Both the position numbers and the translations under genes were made by a program. From positions 2,542,001 to 2,606,000 of the forward strand of contig NZ_OV350343.1 in assembly GCF_923868895.1 (NCBI RefSeq): a stretch of DNA of 64,000 nt. The letters are read 5' to 3'. Positions 20,352 to 29,112 of this stretch are shown piece after piece. The notes under the pieces were generated by a model. That model made no database searches. It was not told where the DNA came from and worked only from the letters and a program-made list of their open reading frames with translations. Each line of letters starts with the position of its first letter. Position 1 is the first letter of the stretch. This stretch comes from Halomonas sp. TD01. Its GTDB lineage: Bacteria > Pseudomonadota > Gammaproteobacteria > Pseudomonadales > Halomonadaceae.

Positions 20352-21183
20352 GTCTTACTCCTCTGATCCACAAGCCAATTTGGACCCAACAGCTAATTTG
20401 CCAACCGATGATGCCTCTTTGCATCAGCCCACCACCGACACCATCACTGCCAGCAAGGTTCCTCACAAGCAAGCTCACCAGCCAGTACTTCATGCTGAAA
20501 AACTTTCAAAAAAGGTGAGAAGCGGTGAACGTTCGCTAACTATCTTACACGACCTTTCGCTTAGCGTGGCAGCGGGAGAAAGTGTTGCCATTCTTGGTAA
20601 AAGCGGTGCTGGTAAGTCGACGCTGCTAGGGTTGCTGGCAGGGTTGGATACGCCCAGTGATGGTGAACTCACGCTATTTGGCCAGCCGCTGAGCCAAATG
20701 GATGAAGATGGGCGTGCTGCGTTGCGGGCTGGAAGAGTCGGTTTTGTATTTCAAAACTTTCAGCTGCTACCGACGTTAAGTGCATTGGAAAATGTGCTAT
20801 TGCCGTTAGAGCTGTCCCCCCGAGCAGGAGAAACTCAGGCCGCGGCTCAATGGCTTGAGCGAGTCGGGCTTGGTGAGCGCACAGAACATCTGCCTAAGCA
20901 GCTTTCGGGAGGTGAGCAGCAGCGCGTTGCCATTGCACGCGCATTCGTTACCGACCCTGAGCTAGTATTTGCTGACGAACCAACCGGTAACCTTGACCCT
21001 GATACGGGGGCACAGATTATTGACTTGCTCTTCACGCTGAACCGTGAAGCAGGCACGACGCTAATTTTAGTGACCCACGACCACGCACTTGCACGCCGCT
21101 GCGACCGATGTTTACGCCTGGCTAACGGGCAGTTAATGCCGTTCGAACCAACCGCTGCTGTAAACGGGGGTGGCGATGAGTGA
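20350..21183 (+). CDS. ybbA: YbbA-like ABC transporter ATPase
   Basis: Cytoplasmic ATPase of the LolD/MacB-type ABC family. It shows Walker A GKSGAGKST, a Q-loop in VFQNFQ, the signature LSGGEQQRVAIARA, Walker B FADEPTGNLD and an H-loop VTHDH. From ATG 20350 it has 277 aa, including a ~50-residue Ser/Thr/Gln-rich extension before the usual family start near residue 50; an earlier ATG at 20338 is also in frame. It overlaps the permease gene by 8 bp (ATG 21176, stop 21181-21183). With YbbP it forms a putative exporter whose substrate is not established. The 5' end is uncertain because it abuts tesA head to head. Confidence 0.88.
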   Translation: MSYSSDPQANLDPTANLPTDDASLHQPTTDTITASKVPHKQAHQPVLHAEKLSKKVRSGERSLTILHDLSLSVAAGESVAILGKSGAGKSTLLGLLAGLDTPSDGELTLFGQPLSQMDEDGRAALRAGRVGFVFQNFQLLPTLSALENVLLPLELSPRAGETQAAAQWLERVGLGERTEHLPKQLSGGEQQRVAIARAFVTDPELVFADEPTGNLDPDTGAQIIDLLFTLNREAGTTLILVTHDHALARRCDRCLRLANGQLMPFEPTAAVNGGGDE

Positions 21184-23740
21184 TGTAAACTGGCGGCTTG
21201 CTGCACGCAGCTTGAAGCGTGATCTACGCGCGGCTGATGTTCGCGCGCTGTTTGTAGCGCTGGTATTGGCCGTTGCCGCCTCTACCATGATCGCCTTTTT
21301 TTTAGACCGCCTGGAGCGTGGTTTGGAGCGCCAGGCAAGTCAAATGCTGGGAGGTGATTTAGTCCTCGAACAGCGCGAGCCGTTCTCTGAGGAGCTACGC
21401 ACGACGTTAGAGCAAGCGGGTTTTACGCTGAGTGATCAGGTTGATCTAGTGTCGATGATTAGTCGTGGCGAGCGTTTTCAACCGGCTAGCTTGAAAGCGG
21501 TTGATGATGTGTATCCTCACTATGGCGTTTCCCATGTGGATCGTGGTGACGGGGTTGAACTGATTGCATCAGGTCCACCACCAGGAGAAGCCTGGGCAGA
21601 CCCGCGTTTAGCGCAACTGATTGACATTGCGTTAGGCGACCGTGTTCAGGTAGGTCAAACTGAACTTCTGATTAGTGGGATTATCGAGCGTGAGGCGGAT
21701 CAGTCTGCCGGCTTTGGTAATTTTAACCCACGTTTAATGCTCAATACCGCCGACTTAGAGGCAACAGGGCTTGTGCAGTTGGGGTCGCGACTCGAATTTG
21801 AACTGCTTGCCGCGGGGCCTCCCGCAGCACTGGAGCAAGTGCAAGGCTTGCTGGCCGAGCTAAGGCGTGAAGGGGTAGATGTACGTGATGTACGTGTTGA
21901 CCGCCCTCAGTTGGGCAACGCGCTTCAACGTGCTGAGAGTTACCTGGGGCTTGCCGGATTAGCAGCCGTATTATTAGCGGGCGTAGCGGTAGCTATGTCT
22001 ACTCGCCGTTACGTTGAACGCCATCTGGATACCGCTGCGTTACTGCGCTGCTTCGGCGCTAGTCAATATCAGCTGGTGACTATTTTCACCCTGCAACTAA
22101 TGGGACTAGCGCTAATGGCCTCTATCATAGGCGCGCTGTTAGGGCTTATTGGTCAGGCTGTGCTGTTGTGGCTGTTAACAAGTTTTCTGCCTATGACTTT
22201 ACCACCCCCCGGCATTATGCCGCTTTGGCTGGGCATTTTTACTGCGCTTGCGGTACTGGTTGGTTTTGCTGGCCCCACGTTGTTACGCATTAAACGTGTC
22301 AGTGCGCTGAAAGTGTTACGTCGTGAGCTTGACCCACTACCGCCGTCTGCTTGGTTAGTGGTGGGAGTGGCGAGTCTAGTGTTTGGTGGCCTGTTGTGGC
22401 TTTACTCAGGCAGTTTTTCGCTTGCACTGGCGCTGCTCATCGGTGGCGCGGCCCTGTTAGGGCTTTTATGGATGGCCAGCACGCTGTTGCTAAACGGTCT
22501 GTTGAAAGCTGTTCAACGGCTTTCCGGTGGAAGTGAATGGGGCCAAGCGTTTCGGCTGGGCGGAAGGCAACTGGCCCGCCGAAAGCAGGCAGGGCTCGGG
22601 CAACTGCTAGCGTTTTCGGTCACGTTTTTTGCGATGGCGATGATCGTACTGGTGCGAGGTGATTTGTTGTCCACCTGGCAAGATCAGTTGCCGGAGAATA
22701 CCCCTAACTACTTTGCTATCAATATTCAGCCCAGTGAGCGAGATGCCTTCGAAGACGCGGTTGCTCCACGGGTGGAGACCCAAAGCACGCTGTACCCGAT
22801 GGTGCGTGGGAGAATCAGCGCTATCAATGGCCAGCCGCCGATAGACACTGTCCCGCCCGACGCACGAGGAGATAACTCGCTGCGCCGCGAACTGAATCTT
22901 ACCTGGCAATCAGAGTTGCCCGAAGGTAATCAGATCGTCGCCGGAGAGTGGTTTTCACAACCTAGTGAGCCCCAGGGATGGATGAGCGAAGTGGAGGCCA
23001 CGCCTCAGGCGGCGTCTAACGTTGTGCCCATCTCAGTGGAAGATGGCTTAGCGGAGCGCCTTGGTCTTGGGTTAGGCGACGAGCTAACGTTTTCCGTAGG
23101 CGGCGATACGATAACGACCCGCATTGAGAGCCTGCGTAGTCTTAACTGGGATAGCTTTAACCCGAATTTCTTCGTCATTTTCCCACCAGGAGTACTTGAA
23201 GCGTTTGGGCATAGCTTTATCACTGCGTTTCATTTGCCAGAAGAAGAGCAGGGCTTAATCCGGCAGCTAGTCAGTGATTTCCCAGGCGTATCACTGCTTA
23301 ACGTGGATGCCATTTTAGGCCAAGTGCGCGAGGTGCTTACCCAGGTCACTCGAGCGGTAGAACTGGTGCTTATCCTGGTTCTGATGGCAGGGGTTAGCGT
23401 GCTTTATGCAGCACTGACTGCTAGCCGACCGGTACGAGCCCATGAGAGTGGCTTGCTGCGTGTATTTGGTGCAGGTAACCGAATGATTTCAAGGGTGCAA
23501 GGAGCTGAATACGCGCTGCTCGGTTTCGCTAGTGGCTTAATGGGTGCTGCCCTTGCAGAGTTTGCCACTGCCGCACTTTACCTCTACTGGCTTGATTTAA
23601 CACCGCGCCTGCATGTGGGGTTATGGCTTGTTCTGCCCTTGGGGGGAGCGCTGCTGATTGGCATTATCGGACATGCCCTTTCTTACAGCCTGCGGCGTCA
23701 AGCGCCTGCGGCCAGCTTGGGGTTGCTCGGTGAAGCTTAA
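21176..23740 (+). CDS. ybbP: YbbP-like FtsX-family ABC permease
   Basis: An 854-aa inner-membrane permease partner of YbbA. An N-terminal membrane helix (about residues 24-43) precedes a large periplasmic domain. A block of three to four helices around 255-400, a second membrane segment near 390-440 and C-terminal FtsX helices (about 725-840) give the duplicated FtsX/MacB layout. I start at ATG 21176 rather than the GTG two codons earlier. It overlaps the ATPase gene, so the two are translationally coupled. The family is assumed to move lipids or hydrophobic molecules, consistent with its steady pairing with the lipolytic TesA, but no substrate is proven. Confidence 0.88.
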   Translation: MSDVNWRLAARSLKRDLRAADVRALFVALVLAVAASTMIAFFLDRLERGLERQASQMLGGDLVLEQREPFSEELRTTLEQAGFTLSDQVDLVSMISRGERFQPASLKAVDDVYPHYGVSHVDRGDGVELIASGPPPGEAWADPRLAQLIDIALGDRVQVGQTELLISGIIEREADQSAGFGNFNPRLMLNTADLEATGLVQLGSRLEFELLAAGPPAALEQVQGLLAELRREGVDVRDVRVDRPQLGNALQRAESYLGLAGLAAVLLAGVAVAMSTRRYVERHLDTAALLRCFGASQYQLVTIFTLQLMGLALMASIIGALLGLIGQAVLLWLLTSFLPMTLPPPGIMPLWLGIFTALAVLVGFAGPTLLRIKRVSALKVLRRELDPLPPSAWLVVGVASLVFGGLLWLYSGSFSLALALLIGGAALLGLLWMASTLLLNGLLKAVQRLSGGSEWGQAFRLGGRQLARRKQAGLGQLLAFSVTFFAMAMIVLVRGDLLSTWQDQLPENTPNYFAINIQPSERDAFEDAVAPRVETQSTLYPMVRGRISAINGQPPIDTVPPDARGDNSLRRELNLTWQSELPEGNQIVAGEWFSQPSEPQGWMSEVEATPQAASNVVPISVEDGLAERLGLGLGDELTFSVGGDTITTRIESLRSLNWDSFNPNFFVIFPPGVLEAFGHSFITAFHLPEEEQGLIRQLVSDFPGVSLLNVDAILGQVREVLTQVTRAVELVLILVLMAGVSVLYAALTASRPVRAHESGLLRVFGAGNRMISRVQGAEYALLGFASGLMGAALAEFATAALYLYWLDLTPRLHVGLWLVLPLGGALLIGIIGHALSYSLRRQAPAASLGLLGEA

Positions 23741-23791
23741 CAGCACCTTTCCAAGTGCTATGCTTAGCGCTTCTCACAAGGAGGTCATGAC

Positions 23792-25183
23792 ATGCCGGTG
23801 TCTCTAGGTCATCGCCAGCTTACCGCTGGGTTTTCGTTGCTGCTTCTTTCCGGTGCGGTGAGCGCTTCACCCCAGCAGTTTGAAGCAGATCTTCGCGAGC
23901 GGCTGGGCAATGAAGCGAGCGCATTCACGGTCGCCCAAGTGTATGAGCAGTCTGAAACTATCATTGCTGAAGACATTGCTATCACTTATGCCAATGGCGA
24001 CGTGTTTACTATCGAACGCTACCTCGTTGAAGGCGATTATCATCGTCCAGACAGTGTAATGATTGATGGTATGGCCGTTAGCGAGGCAGACAGCCCACAG
24101 CCTTTTTTCAGTATTGTCTCCATTGAACTACCCAACGCTGCGCAAGCGGTGCCGTCGATTGAAGAAATGAGCGCTCCTGACTTTGTATGGAAGGCGATGA
24201 ACGCTCGCGACATCACGCTAAATCTACAAGGTGAGGCGGCTGATGAATTTTTTAGTGAGCTAGATTCTCCCCCGCTTGAGGGGCACCTGCACATTGAGAC
24301 GCTCACGCTTGAAGAGGCCAGCAGTAGCGCCATTGGCTTGTTCGATATGCAGGGAGTCAGTGCTGATTTTAATGACCTGGAGAGTGGTATTAGCGTGGTT
24401 TTTTCGCTTGCTAATTTGCGCGTTGAGCAGCTAACCGGGGTCGACACACCAGGGGAGGAGAGTGTTGAACACGCTGAGTTGAGCGGCGTTAACCTATCTG
24501 GAGAAGGTTGGAGCGTAGTGTTGGATAGCGCCTGGGTAGAAGGCAATTCCTATGTGGGCGATGCAGGCTTCGAAGGCGCATTTTTTGATATTGGAGGGCT
24601 GCTGCCTTTACTGCCACTCGAGCAGCGACAAGAGTTCGAAACCTTCAACAAGCTACTCACAGGGGGGAGTGGTCAGTTACTAGCCGAAGGGCGCAGCCAC
24701 TCACGCTGGGATGAAGAGGGGGAAACCGACCGATTGATTTCTGATGGCTACTTGCGCTTGAGTGATGCTGCGGGAATTGAATACAGCCTTGATGTACCGA
24801 TCACTTTGCCAAAAAGCGTTTCCATTGAGCAGGCAATGCAAAACCCTGCGCTGTTTGAATCGGCAATGTTGCATGGTGGTGACGTGGTAGTGGCCTATAC
24901 CGATGAAGGGTTGCTGCCGCGATTAACTACCGAGATCGCGGCAAATGAGAGTATCACCGAAGCGCAAGCAATCTCTAAGGCCTTGGGGCAGGCCCGAGAG
25001 CTTGAGCCGCTGTTAGGCTCACAAATCACCAAACTAATGACAGGGTTAGTCGACATTATGGCTGGTCATTCCCAAGCCTTAACAGTCAATGTGGCATTGC
25101 CCAATCCGTTTACTTTTAACCAATTCATGATGAATCCGATGGGGCACACCGAGCGGTTTACGTTCACCTTTGAGCTAAAGTAG
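23792..25183 (+). CDS. Exported protein of unknown function
   Basis: A 463-aa acidic protein with a signal peptide (hydrophobic run to about residue 24, cleavage near AVSAS). The start ATG follows a strong ribosome site AAGGAGG (23778-23784), 7 bp upstream. No cysteine cluster, metal motif or catalytic signature is visible. The body alternates beta-rich and amphipathic segments and contains a Gly-rich stretch near 273 (LLTGGSGQLLAEG). Some features, such as polarity-graded 'layer' comparisons of self, recall DUF945/AsmA-like periplasmic proteins, but I do not recognise the family. It lies 51 bp after ybbP and may be cotranscribed with it. Confidence 0.72.
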   Translation: MPVSLGHRQLTAGFSLLLLSGAVSASPQQFEADLRERLGNEASAFTVAQVYEQSETIIAEDIAITYANGDVFTIERYLVEGDYHRPDSVMIDGMAVSEADSPQPFFSIVSIELPNAAQAVPSIEEMSAPDFVWKAMNARDITLNLQGEAADEFFSELDSPPLEGHLHIETLTLEEASSSAIGLFDMQGVSADFNDLESGISVVFSLANLRVEQLTGVDTPGEESVEHAELSGVNLSGEGWSVVLDSAWVEGNSYVGDAGFEGAFFDIGGLLPLLPLEQRQEFETFNKLLTGGSGQLLAEGRSHSRWDEEGETDRLISDGYLRLSDAAGIEYSLDVPITLPKSVSIEQAMQNPALFESAMLHGGDVVVAYTDEGLLPRLTTEIAANESITEAQAISKALGQARELEPLLGSQITKLMTGLVDIMAGHSQALTVNVALPNPFTFNQFMMNPMGHTERFTFTFELK

Positions 25184-25246
25184 CGTGGTTGACCAGTTAG
25201 TCAGCTTTTCGCTAATGGCTACAACATGAAATACGCTCATGCACGA

Positions 25247-25278
25247 CCTGACGCGGATGCGATGAAAGTCGCGTCAGG
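25247..25278. promoter_or_regulatory. Inverted repeat in the glyA leader
   Basis: Perfect 9-bp inverted repeat CCTGACGCG / CGCGTCAGG with a 14-base spacer, 61 bp upstream of the glyA start, followed by a possible -10 box TATGAT (25285-25290). It has no T-run, so it is more likely an operator or leader hairpin than a terminator. The binding factor is unknown. Confidence 0.4.
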
Positions 25279-25339
25279 CTGCGTTATGATAGCGCCCTAG
25301 TTTCTCCATGATGATCCTTTCGTAACGAGGTTCCCGCCG

Positions 25340-26605
25340 ATGTTCAGCCGCGATATGACAATTGCCGGATTCGATGATGTGCTTTTTGACGCGATGCAGA
25401 AAGAAGTTGCACGCCAAGAAGCTCATATTGAATTGATTGCTTCTGAAAACTACGCCAGCCCCCGCGTATTGGAAGCGCAAGGCAGCCAGCTGACCAATAA
25501 ATACGCCGAAGGCTATCCAGGTAAGCGCTACTATGGCGGCTGTGAATTTGTCGATATCGCTGAAAATCTTGCGATCGACTATGCCAAGCAGCTGTTCGGC
25601 GCAACCTACGTGAATGTTCAGCCTCATTCTGGTTCCCAGGCCAATAGCGCGGTTTTCCAAGCGCTGGTAAAACCGGGCGACACCATTTTGGGGATGAGCC
25701 TGGATGCTGGCGGCCACCTGACCCATGGAGCTAAGCCCAACTTCTCTGGCAAGCACTACAATGCTATCCAGTATGGGCTGAACGAGCAGGGCTTTATTGA
25801 TTACGATCAGGTGGCCGAGCTAGCTCGCGAGCACAAGCCCAAAATGATCATTGCTGGCTTCTCTGCTTACTCGCAAATTGTCGATTGGGCTAAGTTCCGT
25901 GAGATCGCTGATGAAGTAGGTGCCTACTTGCTGGTTGATATGGCGCATGTATCTGGTTTGGTTGCTGCAGGCGTTTACCCAAGCCCGCTGCCCCATGCAC
26001 ACGTAGTGACATCAACCACTCACAAAACCCTGCGTGGCCCACGCAGCGGCGTTATTCTTTCTGCTGAAAACGATGCGGATATCGAGAAAAAGCTGCAGTC
26101 AGCCGTCTTCCCTGGTGGCCAGGGCGGCCCGTTGATGCATGTTATCGCTGCTAAGGCGATCTGCTTCAAAGAAGCCATGGCACCTGAGTTTAAAACTTAC
26201 CAGCAGCAGGTGGTGAAAAACGCCCAAGCGATGGCCAAGGTATTTATCGACCGTGGTTACGATATCGTTTCTGGTGGTACCGAAGATCACCTGTTCCTAC
26301 TGTCTTTGATCAAGCAGGGTGTGACCGGTAAAGATGCTGACGCCGCCCTGGGCCGCGCTCATATTACCGTGAACAAAAATGCGGTGCCTAATGATCCGCA
26401 AAGCCCGTTCGTGACCTCTGGTTTGCGCATTGGTACGCCTGCCGTTACTACCCGTGGTTTCGGTGAAGACGAATGCAGCCAACTGGCCGGTTGGATTTGT
26501 GACATCTTAGATGTGCTTGCTAAGGGCGATGACACCAGCTCAATCGAGGCTCAAGTGCTCGATAAAGTGGCGCAGGTGTGTGGCCGCTTCCCGGTTTACA
26601 AGTAA
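25340..26605 (+). CDS. glyA: Serine hydroxymethyltransferase
   Basis: PLP enzyme that converts serine and tetrahydrofolate into glycine and methylene-tetrahydrofolate in the cytoplasm. The 421-aa length fits GlyA (E. coli 417). Motifs seen: IELIASENY near the N-terminus, [23 protein letters not shown], and the PLP lysine in [13 protein letters not shown]. It stands alone between an inverted repeat and a strong terminator. No glycine riboswitch is visible upstream. Confidence 0.98.
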   Translation: MFSRDMTIAGFDDVLFDAMQKEVARQEAHIELIASENYASPRVLEAQGSQLTNKYAEGYPGKRYYGGCEFVDIAENLAIDYAKQLFGATYVNVQPHSGSQANSAVFQALVKPGDTILGMSLDAGGHLTHGAKPNFSGKHYNAIQYGLNEQGFIDYDQVAELAREHKPKMIIAGFSAYSQIVDWAKFREIADEVGAYLLVDMAHVSGLVAAGVYPSPLPHAHVVTSTTHKTLRGPRSGVILSAENDADIEKKLQSAVFPGGQGGPLMHVIAAKAICFKEAMAPEFKTYQQQVVKNAQAMAKVFIDRGYDIVSGGTEDHLFLLSLIKQGVTGKDADAALGRAHITVNKNAVPNDPQSPFVTSGLRIGTPAVTTRGFGEDECSQLAGWICDILDVLAKGDDTSSIEAQVLDKVAQVCGRFPVYK

Positions 26606-26696
26606 CACGTGCCCGCTTTGCTATGCCGTGTAGGTTTGTGATATCGAATAGTAGCGGCATGGCAAGGCAAAAAGAAATAAAACTAAAACGATAAAT

Positions 26697-26731
26697 AAAA
26701 AGCGCTAACCTTTACGGTTAGCGCTTTTTTT
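26697..26731. terminator. Bidirectional rho-independent terminator after glyA
   Basis: Perfect 10-bp stem AGCGCTAACC / GGTTAGCGCT with loop TTTAC (26701-26725), A-run before and T-run after. It separates glyA from the convergent minus-strand operon and can serve both. Confidence 0.92.
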
Positions 26732-26756
26732 ATTGGCGTGAAAGCCGAGCTTAAAA

Positions 26757-27557
26757 TCAAGGCTCTTCTTGACGAATGATGCTGACTTTTTTCTGCTCCC
26801 TAGTCCATTTGCCCGCTTTTTTATCAATGTACTGGAAGTGCTCGTTAGTAAAGTTGCCTTGGTTACAGGCGTGGCGGTAAGACACCGTGGGTACCACGTG
26901 TTGGTCTAATAACTGAATAAATACGCCAGGACCTGTTAGCTCGAACACGTTGGTGAGAGTGTTCTCTTCAATGTTTTGCTGCACTTGATCAATCAGTCTA
27001 CGTAAGTTGGGATTGCCTGGTTTACTGGCGATGAAATAATTGCTCAGTTCACCTTTGCGTGTCGTGACGTAGAGTTCGTCAATATCGCCAGGAACAACGC
27101 GGGAAAGTGGCCAGATGGCATGTGCATCAATATCGAGGTAAACACCGCCGTACTTGTAAAGCACCATTAGGCGCCAAAAATCAGCCTGCGCCGCGCCAAT
27201 TTGTAGCTTTGAATAATTGGAGAATAGGGCATCATCGAAGTTTTCTTTAATGAAATCACTCCGCGCTTCGGTAATCATGAAGCGATATTCGAAACGGGGA
27301 GCCATCAGCCGATTAAACAAGTAATTCAGGTAAACCGGAAGGGTTACCTTGTTGGTGAAGTTAGTCTGCCAAATAATGCGCGGAATAGCCGAATCATCTT
27401 TAGGCGTCAGCCAGGGCGCGGCATGGTCTGGCAGTGTGAAGCGCTTGTTCGGCAGCACAGTATGAAAAATATAGCTAAGCAGCTTGGTAACGTTTGCGCA
27501 TAGCTTTATCAAGCGACTAGTGGCCACGATAAGTGGTTTGCTTGTGCGGGTGGACAT
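26757..27557 (-). CDS. GT32-family glycosyltransferase (DXD)
   Basis: A 266-aa glycosyltransferase of the 'DXD sugar-binding' group related to OCH1 and capsular transferases. Seen: IPRIIWQTNF near residue 60, AQADFWRLMVLYKYGG, and the nucleotide-sugar/metal motif GGVYLDIDA. I place the start at the second ATG (27557), because AGAAGG (27564-27570) is too close to the ATG at 27563. The N-terminus has a hydrophobic stretch but no clear signal peptide. It is last in a minus-strand operon with two lipoprotein genes, 41 bp downstream of the FlgO-like one, and may glycosylate an envelope component. The donor and acceptor are not readable. Confidence 0.8.
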   Translation of the reverse strand: MSTRTSKPLIVATSRLIKLCANVTKLLSYIFHTVLPNKRFTLPDHAAPWLTPKDDSAIPRIIWQTNFTNKVTLPVYLNYLFNRLMAPRFEYRFMITEARSDFIKENFDDALFSNYSKLQIGAAQADFWRLMVLYKYGGVYLDIDAHAIWPLSRVVPGDIDELYVTTRKGELSNYFIASKPGNPNLRRLIDQVQQNIEENTLTNVFELTGPGVFIQLLDQHVVPTVSYRHACNQGNFTNEHFQYIDKKAGKWTREQKKVSIIRQEEP

Positions 27558-27598
27558 GTTCATCCTTCTCGTTCGTGTAGCGGCAAGGGGTGAATCGA

Positions 27599-28192
27599 CT
27601 ACCAGCCGCCTTGGCCTTCCAATAAGCTTCGGGTGTTATTATCCAGCGGGAGTTTAAAGTCAGCGCTGCCAAGCACCATCGCATCACCCGCGCGTACTAC
27701 CCGTGCGCTAACATAGAGATAGTCCTGGCCTTGTGCATAGGTACCCATCAGTATGGAGCGTGCATTGTGCTGGGCGCTAAGACGTTGTACTTGGCGAGAT
27801 AAAATTAATTCGCCAACGGTTTCTTCGATAAACATGCTGTCACGCATTTTGACTTCGCGCACCTGCATGCCTTGCCTTGCGAGGGCGGACGCCATAATTT
27901 CAGAGCTGATACGGCCGAATGTAGACGATTGGCTTAAATTATCAATACTCACAAAAGTAGCCGCAATCATCGGGCTATGGCGTGTAAGATCCGGGTTACT
28001 GGCGACCATTTGCGCTGCGGCTTCGTGAGCTAGCTCAGAAAGGTCTGGCTGAGGCTCGGCATTTCGCATGCTATTGTTATTGCCAAGTGCGGTGCAGCCC
28101 GCTAAAAGCAGCATAAACAACGCAGCGACAACCAAGCGAGCGCTAACGGCTAACCCGCGCAGCTGGAACAGGGTGGAAGAGAGTGGAAGCAT
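27599..28192 (-). CDS. FlgO-like lipoprotein
   Basis: A 197-aa outer-membrane lipoprotein candidate. Starting at ATG 28192 gives a short signal peptide ending in a lipobox LLAGC, which is why I reject upstream in-frame starts inside the neighbouring gene. The mature part (ELAHEAAAQMVASNP through the ILMGTYAQGQDYLYVSARVV segment) matches the FlgO fold seen in Vibrio flagellar outer-membrane proteins. It begins 4 bp after the stop of the upstream lipoprotein gene, so the two are coupled. No flagellar structural genes occur in the window, so a flagellar role is only suggested, mildly supported by the divergent MotB-like gene. Confidence 0.78.
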   Translation of the reverse strand: MLPLSSTLFQLRGLAVSARLVVAALFMLLLAGCTALGNNNSMRNAEPQPDLSELAHEAAAQMVASNPDLTRHSPMIAATFVSIDNLSQSSTFGRISSEIMASALARQGMQVREVKMRDSMFIEETVGELILSRQVQRLSAQHNARSILMGTYAQGQDYLYVSARVVRAGDAMVLGSADFKLPLDNNTRSLLEGQGGW

Positions 28193-28196
28193 GTAA

Positions 28197-29009
28197 TTAC
28201 CAAGTATCGGTGATAGAAACAGTTGGGGTTGCAGGCGCTTGAGGAACACGATGCGGTGCGTAGTGACGTCGGTCACCAGCATTAATGTAATAAATATTAG
28301 AAGAGGAATAGAGAATACGGTCATTATCAACGATCTGGGTAGTGATGATAACCTCCTCTTTGCCCTCATATGTCCAGCTGCCGCTGGTCGTATCTGCCGC
28401 CATCGCAGCGGGAATTAATGCTAGCGCAGGTTCGCTCCAGTTACCGAGAGCCATGCTAGCCACGGTAACCCCGCCTGCGAGGGCGGTGTAAGCACCAAAC
28501 GGTGGGCGTATATAGCCGCGATCGCGATGTTCAACGACTTCCACGTCTACTTGAACAATGGCACCGCCAGTGTTGGGTTGTGTCATCACGCTTCCCCCTC
28601 GCGACACCAGCTCGCTTGTTAATAGCGTACGAAAACCGCGCTCAAACTCGCCACCGTAGTAGGCGCTAACTGATGCATGCTCTTGCGCTGGAATATGTAA
28701 ATCCCTAAAGCGAACCCGTTCACTGCGAAGAATACCAGCGGCTTCGTGCTGGGCTAGCACTTCCCAGTGTTGAGCCGCTTGCATACGTTGCTGCTCACTA
28801 TATGGGTAAGTAGTGGCAATGGGGGCTTGCGATGTGTTGGCATAGAAGCAGCCGCTTAGCATCAGGCTCGCCAGTCCAATACAGGCAGGGCGCAATAGTT
28901 GAACCATGGATGATGGCATTGTCGATGATGACATGGTCGGTAATGACATGGTTCTTGATGACTCTGTCGAAAATGAAACAGTTCTTGATGACATAGGTCG
29001 GGTGCGCAC
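28197..29009 (-). CDS. Lipoprotein of unknown function with Ser/Thr-rich leader extension
   Basis: A 270-aa protein with a lipobox LMLSGC near residue 54. The first 34 residues are a Ser/Thr/Met-rich stretch made of imperfect ~15-bp DNA repeats. The GTG start at 29009 has a well-spaced AGAAGGAA site, whereas the more usual-looking ATG at 28907, which would give a normal lipoprotein signal, has none. I therefore list the longer form but am unsure. The mature part has a QVDVEVVEHRDRGY segment and a hydrophobic Gly/Ala stretch (AGGVTVASMALG). The family is not recognised. It is first in the operon with the FlgO-like and GT32 genes. Confidence 0.65.
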   Translation of the reverse strand: MRTRPMSSRTVSFSTESSRTMSLPTMSSSTMPSSMVQLLRPACIGLASLMLSGCFYANTSQAPIATTYPYSEQQRMQAAQHWEVLAQHEAAGILRSERVRFRDLHIPAQEHASVSAYYGGEFERGFRTLLTSELVSRGGSVMTQPNTGGAIVQVDVEVVEHRDRGYIRPPFGAYTALAGGVTVASMALGNWSEPALALIPAAMAADTTSGSWTYEGKEEVIITTQIVDNDRILYSSSNIYYINAGDRRHYAPHRVPQAPATPTVSITDTW

Positions 29010-29112
29010 CTGATAGTTCCTTCTCGCTACGAAACGGCTTTTGATAGACTAGTTTGCCATGCTTACCCTAGATCGGCCACGAGGTTAAAAACTTGAATGA
29101 GTGAAAACCCCC

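Noticed and set aside
25184..25339. Glycine riboswitch upstream of glyA
   Set aside because: Only a single 9-bp inverted repeat is visible; the tandem aptamer core is absent and the gap is too short.
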